A DNA stretch of 64,000 bases from NCBI GenBank assembly GCA_003254905.1, contig QANU01015246.1, positions 186,001 through 250,000 on the forward strand. Direction: 5' to 3'. Positions 1 through 16,900 of the stretch are shown piece after piece (position 1 is the first letter of the stretch; every line of letters starts with the position of its first letter). The position numbers and the translations under genes were made by a program. The notes beneath the pieces were generated by a model. The model was not told where the DNA came from and ran no database searches. It saw only the letters and a program-made list of their open reading frames with translations. The DNA is from Nissolia schottii. Its lineage: Eukaryota > Streptophyta > Magnoliopsida > Fabales > Fabaceae.

Positions 1-2359
1 AGCTGGCTTATTTGGCTTTCGAGTCTTGCTATCTCACCCTCAACCAACACTAGTTCTGCTAAGAGTTCTCTCATCTGCATAATTGACATAATTAATGTAA
101 GAGTTTGTTTGGTATTTATTTCTAAATCTTATTTTCATTCTTTGTTTTAGGTTTGTTCATGTTTTTCATAATTTTGTGACAGAAATAGTGAAAATAAGTT
201 TTTCTTTTTATACACCTTAAGGATTTTTAATATCTTTTTGTGCATATTTTATATACAGAAAATGATGTACGACTCGACAAATTTGTGCACAACATCATAT
301 GCGAAAAGTGTCTTACGTTGATTTATTTTGCTTTTTATATTTCATGCTTTTGATTTGTTTAAATTTAAAAAATTCACTGTTGAGTGTCTTGCCATGTAAT
401 TTCGTGCAAATGATTATTGCGCTGTTTAGCATCTATGTTCATATACTATTCACTATTGTGTACCTTGTATACACCCTAAATGTGTGGGACAACATTAAAT
501 TGAGATAAATTACAACATTTAAGGACTTTAATGACGAATTATAAGATTCAGAAGGACCTAATTAGGAAGAATATTTTTGGTTCTTTTCTTTTTATATGAA
601 ACTCTGTACTCACAAGTTTGACTTATGAGACTAATTAATCCCATGCCAAAACCACTCCTACATGAATGTGTTTGTACATGCTATTCTACATTGATGCCAT
701 ATCCCTAGCTAGCTATTCCCAAAGTACACTGATATGCCAACATTACTATTTTGAATTCTGATATTTTGATTAAAGAGTGAAATAACACTCTGAAACACTA
801 GCCAGAGAAAGACAGCAATATAAAAATGATGCCACATTGTGAGGTGAGGATTACATTATATACCTTGGGAGGAAGAAAATTGGGAATAGATACTGTTGCA
901 CCATTTGGTCTATTATGCACCATGTCCAAAATCTCATGAACCTTTTCTTCTTGGTCTAACAACCTTTGAAGCATAGAAACCTGTTTACAACATTAGAAAG
1001 AAACATATGATTTTCTCATTGAGTGGAAATGTCATATATATCCTTGAAATGAATATGCATTTGCCAACCTTGTCCTCATTAAATATACTACTACTATAAA
1101 CTTCAATTGAAAATTTGGTTGAACATCTCAGCTAACATAAGTTTAATGTGCATAAAATTTCCAATTCAAAGTTGTTCCTTTGAGGGGTATGGTTCTCATT
1201 CACTGCTTGTCCTCTCAATTGTCAAAAACAGCAAACTTATAGTTCGAAAGTTTGTACTAATTTATTATTGCTATACTTTGACATGATGAGGAACTCTTAG
1301 CCTTATTTTTAAAAGGGGGCGACACTTATCACTCTCGTCTTAATTAATGTAATTGTGTCCGAATATATTAAATTATAAATGAATTTAAAATAGTCAAATG
1401 GACTAATATTATAAAATAGATGGAATATATATTAAATATCTAAATATGTGTTAGCACAAATTAAGCTAATTTACAAGTTAGATTGTAGATAATTGTTAGT
1501 TAACATTCTATGTATTAATTAATTAATTAATAATAAAGTTACAATCAGGCTATGCGGTACATGTTATAATCCAAATTCTAAATACCTCTCTTTCAAGTTC
1601 CTCTCTCTTCTGCTGCCCAGAAATTTTCTTTTTTCTCTGCAAACAAAGAAAAAGGGGGGGCTTCAGAGAAGAGCATACAGTTCATGTTCTCTGAAAAAGA
1701 AGGAACAGAATAAAAAAAAAAAAAAGTGTTCCCCCTCCGCTCCACATGAAAAAAATGCAAATAAGTCATATTTTTGTCCAAATTTATGCCAGAAACGTGT
1801 TGAACTTTAAATGAATAATTAAGTACCGCCGCTGATGCTCTGACATTGTAATAGCATTAACATATATGTCACATTTCTCTCGTAAACATAACTATAAACT
1901 AAATAAAAGGAAGAACAAAAGTAAGACTAATGATTCTGTTTTAATGTAACAGAGCAAACTACTTACAATGATGTCAGAGGAAGAGTGAATTGAAGAGGAA
2001 TCTACTTGGCTGGCCATGGAAGAAGCGTCGCTGCACCCGAGGCCCCAACGCCTCGAGGAGACACTAAAACAACACTGTATTGGGGGGCTTTGAGGTTCAT
2101 GGTGGTAGCAATCAGAGGATGATGATGATGACAAAAGCTTGGAGCCAAAGAAAGAGGCACTTGCTGGTGTTTGAGGGCGATGTATGAGAAAGGAAGGGGC
2201 TTTGTTTAGTGTATGAAAATGATGAAGAGAGGATGAGAGGGAGCTTTCAGCAGGGTGGTGTTGATGGCGAAGATGGTTCATGAGGAACAACTTGGATAAT
2301 AACAGTGTTCTTTGCTGCTGCTGTTGTTGTGGTTGGTGCTGGTGGGAGTGGGACATCAT
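1..2359 (-). CDS. DUF547 family protein with N-terminal MIP1-type leucine zipper (5' part, runs off left edge)
   Basis: Exons on the minus strand: 2359-1967, 1636-1586, 980-864, 74 to beyond base 1. All junctions are GT..AG and phase 0, giving 225 residues before the edge. Residues 1-131 are low-complexity (His/Gln-rich start, Ser-rich), as is usual for the variable N-terminus. Residues 132 onward form a coiled coil with the pattern REELEREVSMLQRLL, QEEKVHEIL, IPNFLPPK, then MRELLAELVLVEGEIARLE, which is how I recall the plant leucine zipper of ternary-complex factor MIP1 found at the head of DUF547 proteins. The DUF547 domain itself would lie left of the window. Molecular role is poorly known in the family; the zipper suggests dimerisation. 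The start at 2359 is the first ATG after a TATA box. The neighbouring genes match the Arabidopsis order around At5g60720. Confident in exon structure, moderate on family role. Confidence 0.85.
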
Positions 2360-2454
2360 GCATACAGAGAGGAAAAGTTATTGGTGTTTCTCTACCTTTG
2401 TGTTTGGCGTAGCTTGCAATTCTGGTTTCTTTACTTGAGGTAGAGTTAGTTAGT

Positions 2455-2461
2455 TATATAG
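2455..2461 (-). promoter_or_regulatory. TATA box of the DUF547-type gene
   Basis: The minus strand reads TATATAACTA here, about 95 bp upstream of the ATG at 2359. Position and sequence fit a plant TATA box. No transcription start was tested. Confidence 0.5.
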
Positions 2462-2469
2462 CTTATGGC

Positions 2470-5060
2470 GGTTCAACTTGTGACCTATTCTTATTGGTTC
2501 GTGCCCACTTTGTGTGCTTCTTTTTCTATAAACATGACCCTTACGTAAAGCTACCCTCCTACACTACAATACCCTTTTCTTCTTCTTGTTTCTTTGCATT
2601 TTTTTAATGTGTATGTTTTTTCTCTTGGGAATTGTTATTTGTACGTCTTTTTTTTCATGGAAACAGGTTAAAGAAAAATGACTTCTTTTTTTTCTTTTTT
2701 GTGTGTGTGTGTGTTAAACAATGAATTTAAATATAAGTACAAATACATTAAACTAAACTCCTTTATGATTTCAATCATCGATTGTTATAAACAAAAGGTT
2801 AAAAGACAAAAATGCCAGAGTGTTTTAACCGTTGATACAATGTAATGTCAAAGCAAATGTGAAAAAGTCGAGTTTTATAAATCGAAAATTTTATTAGCAC
2901 CAATAGAAAAAAATTTACTCTCGAATTAGAGACTTTAGTTAGATATTAATAATTTAGACAAGGAAAAAAAAAATCATTTTGTACTTGCTAACCAGCTAAC
3001 AAGTGACAAAAAAATGTGTAGTGTGAGTCAATGACGAGAAATCTTCCATGCCACTTGCCATATCAGGATTAGTTTGTACTTCAATTGCACCTCTTATTTG
3101 CACATGGACGAGTAAAATTTGAGAGACAAGAGGATCGAGACTCAGAGAGTGTTATTGCCTTCGTTGGTGTATAAGGGTATCTCATTCATACCCATCCATC
3201 CACCTACATAGAAAAACTAGCTTCCTTTTAGGAAAAGGGGGATAAAAAAAGGCAAAAACAAAACAAAACAAAAATTAGAGAAAATCTAAAAAGAAAAGTC
3301 TCCACACACATCTTCTAAGAGCCTTGTGCCCATGCTCTTGTGTTATGAAAATGTTCACTCAATTGTATATGGACCATGCTAGCTTTACAAAAGTTTCATT
3401 TCATCACGTTGCAGCCAAAGCTGGCTAAGAAGATCATAGCCAATCTATCTTTCGCATAAAATTGATTGTTAATTAATTAATATTCAAAGTTTTCCTTCTT
3501 TCTCTCTCTCTCTTTTCATAATAGAAAGAAAGATTGATTCAACAACAAAGCCAAGCTTGGAGAGGACGCTGTAATTATTATATATTTATATATTGCAATT
3601 GATGAAAGCGTTGAACGAAATGAGAAGTGGAACGACCCCGAAAGACGCGTGTCAATTATTTTTAAGTTGGGCTAAGGTGAGGTGCTATGGTGCAATGCAT
3701 GGGCTGCTCAAACCTTAACGCCTTTAATAATTGACGTAGGTGTTGGACTATTGAGTCTGGTCCTTATTCCGTACATTTAGAAGGCCCAAAACAAAAAAAA
3801 TAAATTAGGATTTTGTTAACAAATATTATAACAACACAGTCAACACTTGTTAAAAAAAATAATGCATGAAGCAATGATGGTAGATAAATGGCTTGCTTGG
3901 TTTAACTTTTAGATGAATTTCTTTTAGAATAATTAAGTTTAAAGAATTACTTGAATTTTTGTTTGGTTTAGATATTTCAAAAATAAGTTAAAAAGAATTA
4001 TTTTGGTTTGAATAGGATAAAATAAAATTACTTTTACAAATAAAGTTACCAAAAACACATAATATAATTGTAGAAAAGAGTAAAGTGAAAGTTGATATCG
4101 GTAAAATGATAAAATAGTTTTCCAAACTAAAAAACGGGCAATTATCTTTTTTACTTTAGGCAAATTTAAGTTTAGATTTTAAAAACAAGTTAGATAAAAG
4201 AAAAATAATAAATCAAGCATGTTGAATATTGTTTAATATCATTACGTGGTGGCTAAACGTAAGTTTGCAAGGTGCAAACGGTAAAACAAACATGCACAAA
4301 GTTGGTAAAGAATAGGGCTCGTATCTTAAAAAGAACACGAGTACGATTTCTGTTATCAATTTGAGAATTATTTTGGTAGATAATTTGTTCCGATAAAATT
4401 TTTACGTTAATCTTTATGCCTAACTTTACCATTTTAGATTCGGTATGTTTTTTTTTCCTCTGATAGACAATGGCGCATAACACCCTAAACAAAGGGCAAC
4501 TATGCCAAACCATATATGAAGCATCTAAAATACTGAGAAAAGCAGGCATGGAATGAAAAGCTCAAATATTTGCTCTATCAACAAACACCGACCTATCATT
4601 TTATTATTACATCACCATTTGACTTCATTAATGTTCATTTCACTATATTTGAATGAGGAATTTTAAGAGAATAAAAGAAATATTTTTTAGGCCTAATTGC
4701 TTAAATATGATTTTAATTTCTATAAGCATTTTTTTTGGTAAGGTAATCTCAATAGACATGAGTCATTTTGATTTTTATCCCTTTAAAATTTTTTGCTTTA
4801 GCTTGTTACATTTTTACTAAAGAAATGACATATATTACATCATTCCTATGTTCTATAACTTAAATACTTTCATCCCAGTAAGCATTACTTATATCCTCGG
4901 ATTGTGTAAAAATTACTCCTTCAGTTTTACAATTTAATATCATTTTAGAATTTTTGTTGTTTTACCGTATTTGTCATTTTAAAAATTAAAATAAACTCAT
5001 TTTTTATGGTCAACTGCATTTACTTTTTTATTACCTGTCAACTTCATTTATATTTCTTAA
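2470..5060. other. Intergenic spacer, AT-rich, no gene seen
   Basis: AT-rich spacer between the DUF547-type gene and the GET3C-like gene. It has short GT and CT microsatellites (about 2700-2714 and 3500-3513) and scattered stops in all frames. 4580-4680 resembles DNA at about 21520-21575 and 22735-22790, so part of it is dispersed repeat. The short open frames at 3939-4163 and 4253-4549 have no recognisable domain. Confidence 0.6.
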
Positions 5061-5064
5061 TATC

Positions 5065-5275
5065 CCTATTATATGAAATCAGAAAAATGGAATAAAAAAA
5101 TATAGGTTAGTCAAATATAATTCTCTCACTAAGTCTCTCTCTCTCTCTCTTGTTATTTAATATTGAGTTATCATAAATTTTAATTTTTAATCAACATAAG
5201 TAATTTAGTTAATGTGACATTTAATAACTCAAAGACGAATTATTCTTTTCAAAAATAAAAATTATTAAACTTTTA
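5065..5275. repeat. Dispersed repeat, copy 1 (related to 29985-30245)
   Basis: Both regions share, in order, TATTATATGAAATCAGAAAAAT, a TAGTCAAATATAATT motif, a CT-rich run, TTATCATAA and GTGACATTTAATAA-type motifs, over about 210-260 bp with indels. No coding potential. The family is not recognised; it is probably an old MITE or repeat fragment. Confidence 0.55.
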
Positions 5276-5780
5276 ATAGCTCAAAGACAGTTTCGCCATC
5301 AATGCTGCATATCTACAAAAACCGAGCTTGTCATGCCACGTCACCTCTGCCCCATACCACGCCCACAGTCGTCGGTCTCCCAACAACGGCACCCCACGGC
5401 GTTCCTAACTATTTAGGGAGGAATAGAGAAGATGGGTTGGTAGCTTGTAGCATTTGAGTTTATTTATTTTAAAGGGTAGTTTGAGAAATTTTGTAAATTA
5501 TTTTGGAAATCTAAGAAGGAGCTGAGTGTATTTTCAATGATATCAGGGTAACTAAGAGATTTTCTATAAACAAAACACATCATTGATAAGAGAAACGGAG
5601 GTTTGTACATGGACTTACTAGAGTCCTTGCCCCTTCCCCTTCCATTTGTAACTGACGTGGACTTACTAGTACCCTTGAAAGTTTGAAGAATTTAAAGAGA
5701 TCTATTGATGCCCGGTGAAAGATTGGTGCTTCTCACATGCACACCAAAAACCATTCATTCATAGGCTAGCCATTTTGAAT

Positions 5781-5835
5781 TTGGGCCCATTGTAATTTAA
5801 AATTTCAATCAGCCGCAAAATATATTTGGGCCCAT
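5781..5835 (+). promoter_or_regulatory. Twin TTGGGCCCAT elements upstream of the GET3C-like gene
   Basis: TTGGGCCCAT occurs at 5781-5790 and again at 5826-5835, about 300 and 265 bp before the ATG at 6099. GGGCCCA/TGGGCC 'site II' motifs are known TCP-bound elements enriched in promoters of housekeeping and organelle-protein genes. No clear TATA box is seen, which fits that promoter class. Confidence 0.5.
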
Positions 5836-6098
5836 ATTACTGTAGAACTCGAAGCCCTAGAAATTTGAAAATAGGGAGAAAAAAAAATTGTGGTTGGTTT
5901 CCTTGTTTGTCCCCCGTTTTTGAGAGCCTCCTTCTCTGTCAACCAAGCTCAGTTCGAAGAATTTTCCAGAACTTTAACCTCAGTATCTGCTAACCTTGCT
6001 CCCATTTTATAGAATTCAATAATCATTTTTCCTTAAGGAATAAAAAGCGTTTTTTTCCCATCAAAATAAGACTCTCAGCTTCTGTAAGCTCTCTAGCA

Positions 6099-10295
<4,197 letters not shown>

Positions 10296-10908
10296 TAAAA
10301 CTTACATCATAGAGAACTTATGAATTTTAGGAGTTTTGCTCCCATTATAGAGACGCGGCATGCACACTTAGAAAGTTTTACTTTTTAGTAACTCCAGCAT
10401 TTTCCTCAAGCTGTGGGACGGGGCACCAGCAATCTGTTACATTCTTTCTAATGTTAAAATGTTGTGTGACATTCTCTTGGCTCCTTTATGTGTTAATGTA
10501 ATGTGTACAATTGAAAGAATAGAATAATTTATAAATCTACAAATTGGTTGGTAGTGCCATATCATACAATTGATGGTGGAATGAATGAGATAAAGGCTGA
10601 ACTTAAAATGAAGCTTAGCCTTGTGCAGAACTTGCTGTTGAAAGATATATATGGGGAACTATAACTGTGTTGAGAGTGAGAAGGGGTATATTTTGATGAA
10701 GTCTAATACTACACTATCCACATCTAACAACTGTTGTCAAACTCACTCTGATAATCTTCTGCTCCTAAGTGGATACATACCCTTGTGACTTTGCTTTAGC
10801 TGTTGTTGAGCTCAGGTCACAGGTTGTAGCACCAGCCAGAGTCTGTGGATTTAACCATCTTTTACTTTGTACAAAAAAATGAAATCAGAGGGGATTGAAG
10901 AGATAAGA
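10296..10908. other. Convergent 3' intergenic region
   Basis: 613 bp between the stop codons of the GET3C-like gene and the ABCG28-type gene, which point at each other. It must hold both 3' UTRs. AATAGAATAAT near 10520 could serve as an AU-rich polyadenylation signal for the plus-strand gene. No ORF or repeat of note. Confidence 0.6.
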
Positions 10909-13900
10909 CTATTTCTTCTGGAAGGTTATCATACAAAAGAATGCAAGCATGCGACTAATTATTCCAGTTGCTACAAGAAGGCCTAGACATTGATACCAAT
11001 GGTTGAGATCATAGCCACTGTTATGGAGGGCACCGCATCGACTTATTAACCAAACTCCGGCATATCTACATGAGAAAACCATTTTATAAATCAGCAACAT
11101 CGAAGGAGAAATTCTTATGTTCTGTCAAAGCAAGAGAAAGTTAGTGTTCTGAACCATTCAATGCTTAGTACTTCAGCAATTACATTAAAGATGTAGTTAA
11201 AGTCAGTGATGACTTACAATGCCGAAGTATTGAACATTAAATGAAACAAAGTACTGACTTTTTTTTTGGTTTGTGGCAGCACCTGAAAATATCTCCTACA
11301 GATAAATCAGCATGAACATCTAAGAAGTCAAACAAACCTTTTAGCATTTGATATCACAAATGCTTCAAGAGCCCACTTGGTGTAGCACAAGTCGGATAGG
11401 AACTGCACCATTTTGCTATCTTCTTCATTTTGATAGGTTGCTACTAGAGTCAAAACAACTGGAAGCAACACTGACCACTGCATAACACAACAAATGGCTT
11501 GTAAAGTGTAAGACATAACCACATCACCTACAGTTGAAAGGGCGATGCTAATAAAAAAAAGCGCTCACAGTGAATTCTGCACATGACAACATATCTACTT
11601 TTTCAAGACATAATTTGTATGTATGTAGATATCATAACATTTGATAGTGGATATGTTGTCACGCGTAAAATTCACCATGAACATGACCTAAAGTGATAGC
11701 ATCACTCGCGTTTGGAAAGATCAAATTGCTGACCAGCTGGGCAGGGCCAGGTTCAAGGAAGATTGCCAACACATAAGCTATGCCGGTGACACAGTACACC
11801 AAACACAAAAGAACAAAGTAGTTATCCCCAAAAGATGATCTAGGGTTGTTGAAGAAATAGAACATAGAGAGATACACCAGGGGTTTGATAACTGTACTGA
11901 AATGGTCAACCGTGTCCTTCGCGAGAAAATAAGCCAGGCTGCTCATGCCGGAAGCACTCTCCCTCCAGTAGTGCAACTTGTCCAAGGAGAAGGATCTCAA
12001 AGCTGCAATCTTGGATAGGAGTGCTGAAAGTAAAGACATTATCAGATGACAAAGAAGTAGGTAACTTATTAAAACTAGGAAGTTTAGATGACACTTACAT
12101 ACTGCTATTACAGTGTATGTATAACCTGTTGATCCAAATGTTTCATCACTCACTTTGGCAAGGGTTCCTAAGCAAAGTCCAGCTAGCAGCAAAATTAGAA
12201 AATCTACAGCTTGTGTTCTAGCTTCTCGTAGTCGCTGCTTACCAACTCTGCAAGGAACAAAAAACACATCAAAATCAAGTTTATGACAAGACATTATGAG
12301 GCATCGACATCAGGGCTTAGTGGTTGTTGTATCCTCCCTACTTACCTTCCAAGAAAGTACTTGTATTGTGTAAACACTCCAGGTGTCAACCTATTTGACA
12401 AATCGTTTGAACTCAAGAACTTGTAATTAAAGTCGTCCCTCTTCATCTCAACGTTGCTCATCACATCCTGCCAAAGCTCTCCTGCAAAAGAAGGGCCTGC
12501 AGCATTATCTGCAGTGGCAGCTGCTGCTGCTGCACTTTCACCCGTAGTGGCAGCCAATCCTTCAACACTCTGCAACATGTCCATGGGGACCGGGTAACCA
12601 TTGTGAAGCATCCATCTAACTGGTAGTTGTTTATAGGTCACTCCTAAGCTTGCTGGCAGTTTTACTATCCCTTCTAAAATGTCAATGTAGTAATCTGGAG
12701 GGTTGACACGGTCAGGGACAACAATTCCCAAGCTCGAGAAGTACTCTTCCACTTTGTTCACCGGTCCATGATACACTGTAAGGCCTCCTTTAGCTAGCAG
12801 TATAAAATCATCAAACATCTTGAACAATGTGTAACTGGAGATTACCAACAAAACAAAAACAGAGAGTATCAGTCAAAGGGGAAAACACAAAAATTATTAG
12901 TTAAAGTCAATTGATATGATTATGCATGTATATACATGTATCATGGTTTTATACATTATTTAGATATCTGAAGATCGATGTATAAATAATTAGGAATTTC
13001 AGATATGTTTCTGGTAAATATGGTGAATATGGTAAGGTAATTAATAATAGACGTGAAATCATTTCACTGACAAGTAATGTAACTGAAATTCATGGTTGTT
13101 AATACATGATTTTCCATCTCTTCATAAGCATATTCACCAGTAATGTAACTGAAATCACAAGTTATTTAATAGTTCTCTTCTCTAATGTTGAGTGACACCA
13201 TTGTGTGGTATGTATTAAGATGCATTTTGGTCTTATAAGATTACCTCGGTTGGTGAAGGACCATACATATGTTTACTCCTTCAAGGGCTTCGCGTCTAAG
13301 TGCTCGAAGCAGTAACTGAGATGATGAGCTGTCCAAACCAGATGTGGGTTCATCCAAAATTAGAAGTGAAGGTTCCATGACCATTTCCAGTCCAACATTT
13401 ACTCTTTTCCTTTGTCCTCCAGATATCCCCCTCTTCTCTACTGTTCCAACCAGAGAATCCCTCACTGCCTGCAGACCCAAGGACTCAATGACTCTTTCAA
13501 CCACTAAAACCTTCTCTTCTTTTGGTAGATCAGCAGAAAGCCTAAACAGAAATAAAAATGTAGTTAAAAAGTGGGAGAGGATATACTCCATAGAAAGAAA
13601 ATGCATTCAATAAGTGCCATGCAATCCTTATGATCTGCATGGCATCAGAGTTAGCGCTACAACATTGCAGAAATGGAGGGCACCACTATGTTATTAATAG
13701 TGGTTATAGCGGCGCTATAGTAGTATTCATAACGGATTTTTGGCTATCCGCTATTTCCGTTATTGATAACACTGCATGGCATTATGAATAAAAAGTAGCT
13801 AAATAGTTATCAGTTTCTTCCAGAAGTTGTAAAATGTACTTGTTAACCATGTTTGATAACTGATTATTACTGAGAAAGTATCGTTTCTTTAAATTTATTT

Positions 13901-16900
13901 TAAGGAACTTTTGATTATAAGCAGTCTTGAACCTAAAGTAAGCTAATTCAAACACGCCAACAAAGATTGACACGTTTCATATGTGATATACCTGCATCTG
14001 GCACTGAACCACAAATTCTCCTCCACTGTCAAATTGCCATGCACAATATCATCCTGTGGCACGAAACCAATGATCTTCTTGTATGACCGAATTGATGATT
14101 CCTGGCCATTTACATGAACTTGCCCAGTTGTGTAACATCCGGTTGCTTTCCCAGTTAAAGCAGAAAGAAATGTCGTCTTGCCGGCTCCAGATGGGCCCAT
14201 GACTGCTGAAACTCTGCCAGGATATATTTTACCTGTCACACTTCTTAGTAGGTGTTTGTTTTTCCCTTTCAAAGTGAGGGTTAAATCTTTGAAAGCAACC
14301 TCAATGGTTGGCCTCTTCCTTATATCAATATCACTAGCCATTGAAATGACCCCAGAGAAGGTCAAGTTTTTGTTCTGTTCCTGCATGGCCTTCTCTTTTT
14401 CAATCTGGCCATATGCATACCTGAAAACTTGGCTCTGAGTATGCAGTTGCTTCCCCTTTGGTGCTTGCTTCTTGATGTTTTTATCTCCTATCTTAACATT
14501 AAAACCTTCTTCACTATCAGGGTTTTCCTCAATGTCATTTATTATTTTTGAGAGGTTGTTATCTTTTTTCTTTCCTTTGGAACTTCCCGGTACCACAGGC
14601 GGTAAGGATCCCTTGGAAGTTTTCTTGCGAGAGAAGGTTCGTGATAGCTGCGTTTGGAGTGATCCTGCATGCTTCTTGGCAATATCTTTCGCGGATTTCC
14701 ATTTCTCACGTGCTTGTGTTTCTCTCACACTTTGTGCAGCCCTTTCTCTTGATTTTGCTTGCCTTCTTTCTCGAGTTGCAAGCACTTGGTCAGAACAGTT
14801 ATATATGATAATAAGTATGAAAACCAAGCCAGCCTACATTCACAATGGAAGAAGGGTCATGTCATTTCTACTGGACCATAATGGACCTGCATCTTCTTAC
14901 ATGCTAAAAATTCACCTAATTGAAGCTGAATTCTACAATACTCTCCACAGAATCCAATTCATGGAACTTTTACCCCCAACCAAACACATTTGCATATAAG
15001 CCTAAAATAAAATAAAAGATAAATTCTCCATTCTTTCAGTTGCTGCAAGAGAGATGTAGCATTTTTTCTTTTCCTGTAAAAAGTTTACAAGAGGGGAGGA
15101 TAACCAGTCCAATCTTAAGAGGTATAGCATGCAACCAAAAACTTAAGAGTGCAACTTAGATGTCATCCTAAAATCAAAATCAAATAACAAAAACATGGTT
15201 CGCCATAGTGTTGGTTGTTTCCTGTATATCATAGTTATGGAATCTATATATGAGCAAATGTTAATATAATTGAAATGTTTAAAGATCACTTACAAAAACC
15301 AGGACACCATATGCAGTAATATTTTGATTTGATGATTTAGGCTTACAGGTTGCCAACGTGAAACATCCTGGAGAAGATATGAAATCAAGAAAAGAGAAAA
15401 GGGTTATCAGAGTCGCCATCTTAAACCAGGTAAATCAGTCTCCACACCCATGATAAAAGCTTATTTCCAACATAAATATAGATGTACTACATGAATTTGG
15501 CTCCTAGAAAGCGCATGGTGCATCTTAATTGTTGATGTGAAAATTAGCGATGCTGATTACTACACATGTATGGTAGTAGTCACATTATATAAATTTCCAA
15601 TACATGATAACATAATGAAAATAGGCATAGAAGAATATGATTGCAGGTAACTTTAATCCAGAAAAGAGATCAAATAACAGGCTTGGAAAACTTACTCTCT
15701 TGAGCAGTAGAACCTTTTCTGCAGTAATGCCTTCAAAGAATACATAAAACACTAGCTCAGAATAGTATACACAAAAGGTGTTTGATACACATTGGAAACA
15801 GACAATAACCAAAAGCAAATTGCAAGGTTTACCTAACAGTGTACTTCAGAACATACAAGCATAGAGGAACTAAGTAGCTACTCGTAAATCTAGGAACAAG
15901 TGGTAGAACTAAAAGTTCAGGGATAACTATTAGTACCCTTGATTGCAAGGTTTTGTTGTGATAGTAGAGGGACAGAATGATCCTGGTGAACAGAAAACCT
16001 CTCCGCTGCTCATAACGTCTGCCCAAATATCTGCTCCCCCACAAGAATGGTTAACCTTTCCGGGAGGTAGCTGATAACGATATCTGCAGATTGATTCTGC
16101 TGATATAAATATTACAGTATTCCAAAATATAGGAATGAAAAACTAGTGCAACTAAAAGGGGAGGACTTACGGTTCACATATTCCACTAGTTTTATTGAGG
16201 TTTCCTTGTGGACAGTAAGAGCCCAATGGGCAAGCTTCAATAGTAAGCAAAGAATGAAATATAAATGGCAACAAAATGAATGAAAGTAGAACATTCAGCA
16301 GCATTGAGAGCATAACCAACAATAAATGGCAAATACATTTACATGCGGCATGCTATCTGTTAAATAGAAAACCGAAACCAATCTAGTGTTGTGATGACTT
16401 CGTATGAGCATACATGAGAAATTTTGAGATGTTTTCGTAACAAAAAAAACGTTGTTGTGTTCAATCCTCAATTCAACATTTTATAGGTCATTTTTGTTCC
16501 CTCTTCTGTTACATTTTGAAATGTTGGTCTGTGAATGAAACATAAGAAAAATGTTATTTGTACATATTGTATAGTCGCTCAAATTGGCATGTGATGATTG
16601 CAGTTCAAATAATAGTGAATTTAGTGGAACATATATTTAAAATGGCATCAGTACATGTCGATTTAGTAGAACATAATCACACTTCCTATTCTTGATACTT
16701 ACGTATCATGCAAGTGATGCCGCGAGGGCAAAAGAAACCTTCACAACAAGGTTGGCAGTCAGTAGTTCTAAGAGGTATCTCCTTCTTGTTGCTGTTGAGT
16801 TCTACTTTCTGGTTAGCCTTGCAGCCCCATCCGGGCTCGCACCCATTGAGCCATGTGCTCATGTTGCAGTTTATGTTGGGCTTCAAGTGGTTCGATTTTG

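Noticed and set aside
299-508. 69-codon open frame on the plus strand
   Set aside because: Lies in intron 3 of the DUF547-type gene on the opposite strand; AT-rich, Leu/Phe/Ile-biased, no domain.
14178-14999. Several plus-strand open frames of 86-175 codons
   Set aside because: They are antisense to the large ABC-domain exon of the ABCG28-type gene, whose reading frame and motifs explain the openness.
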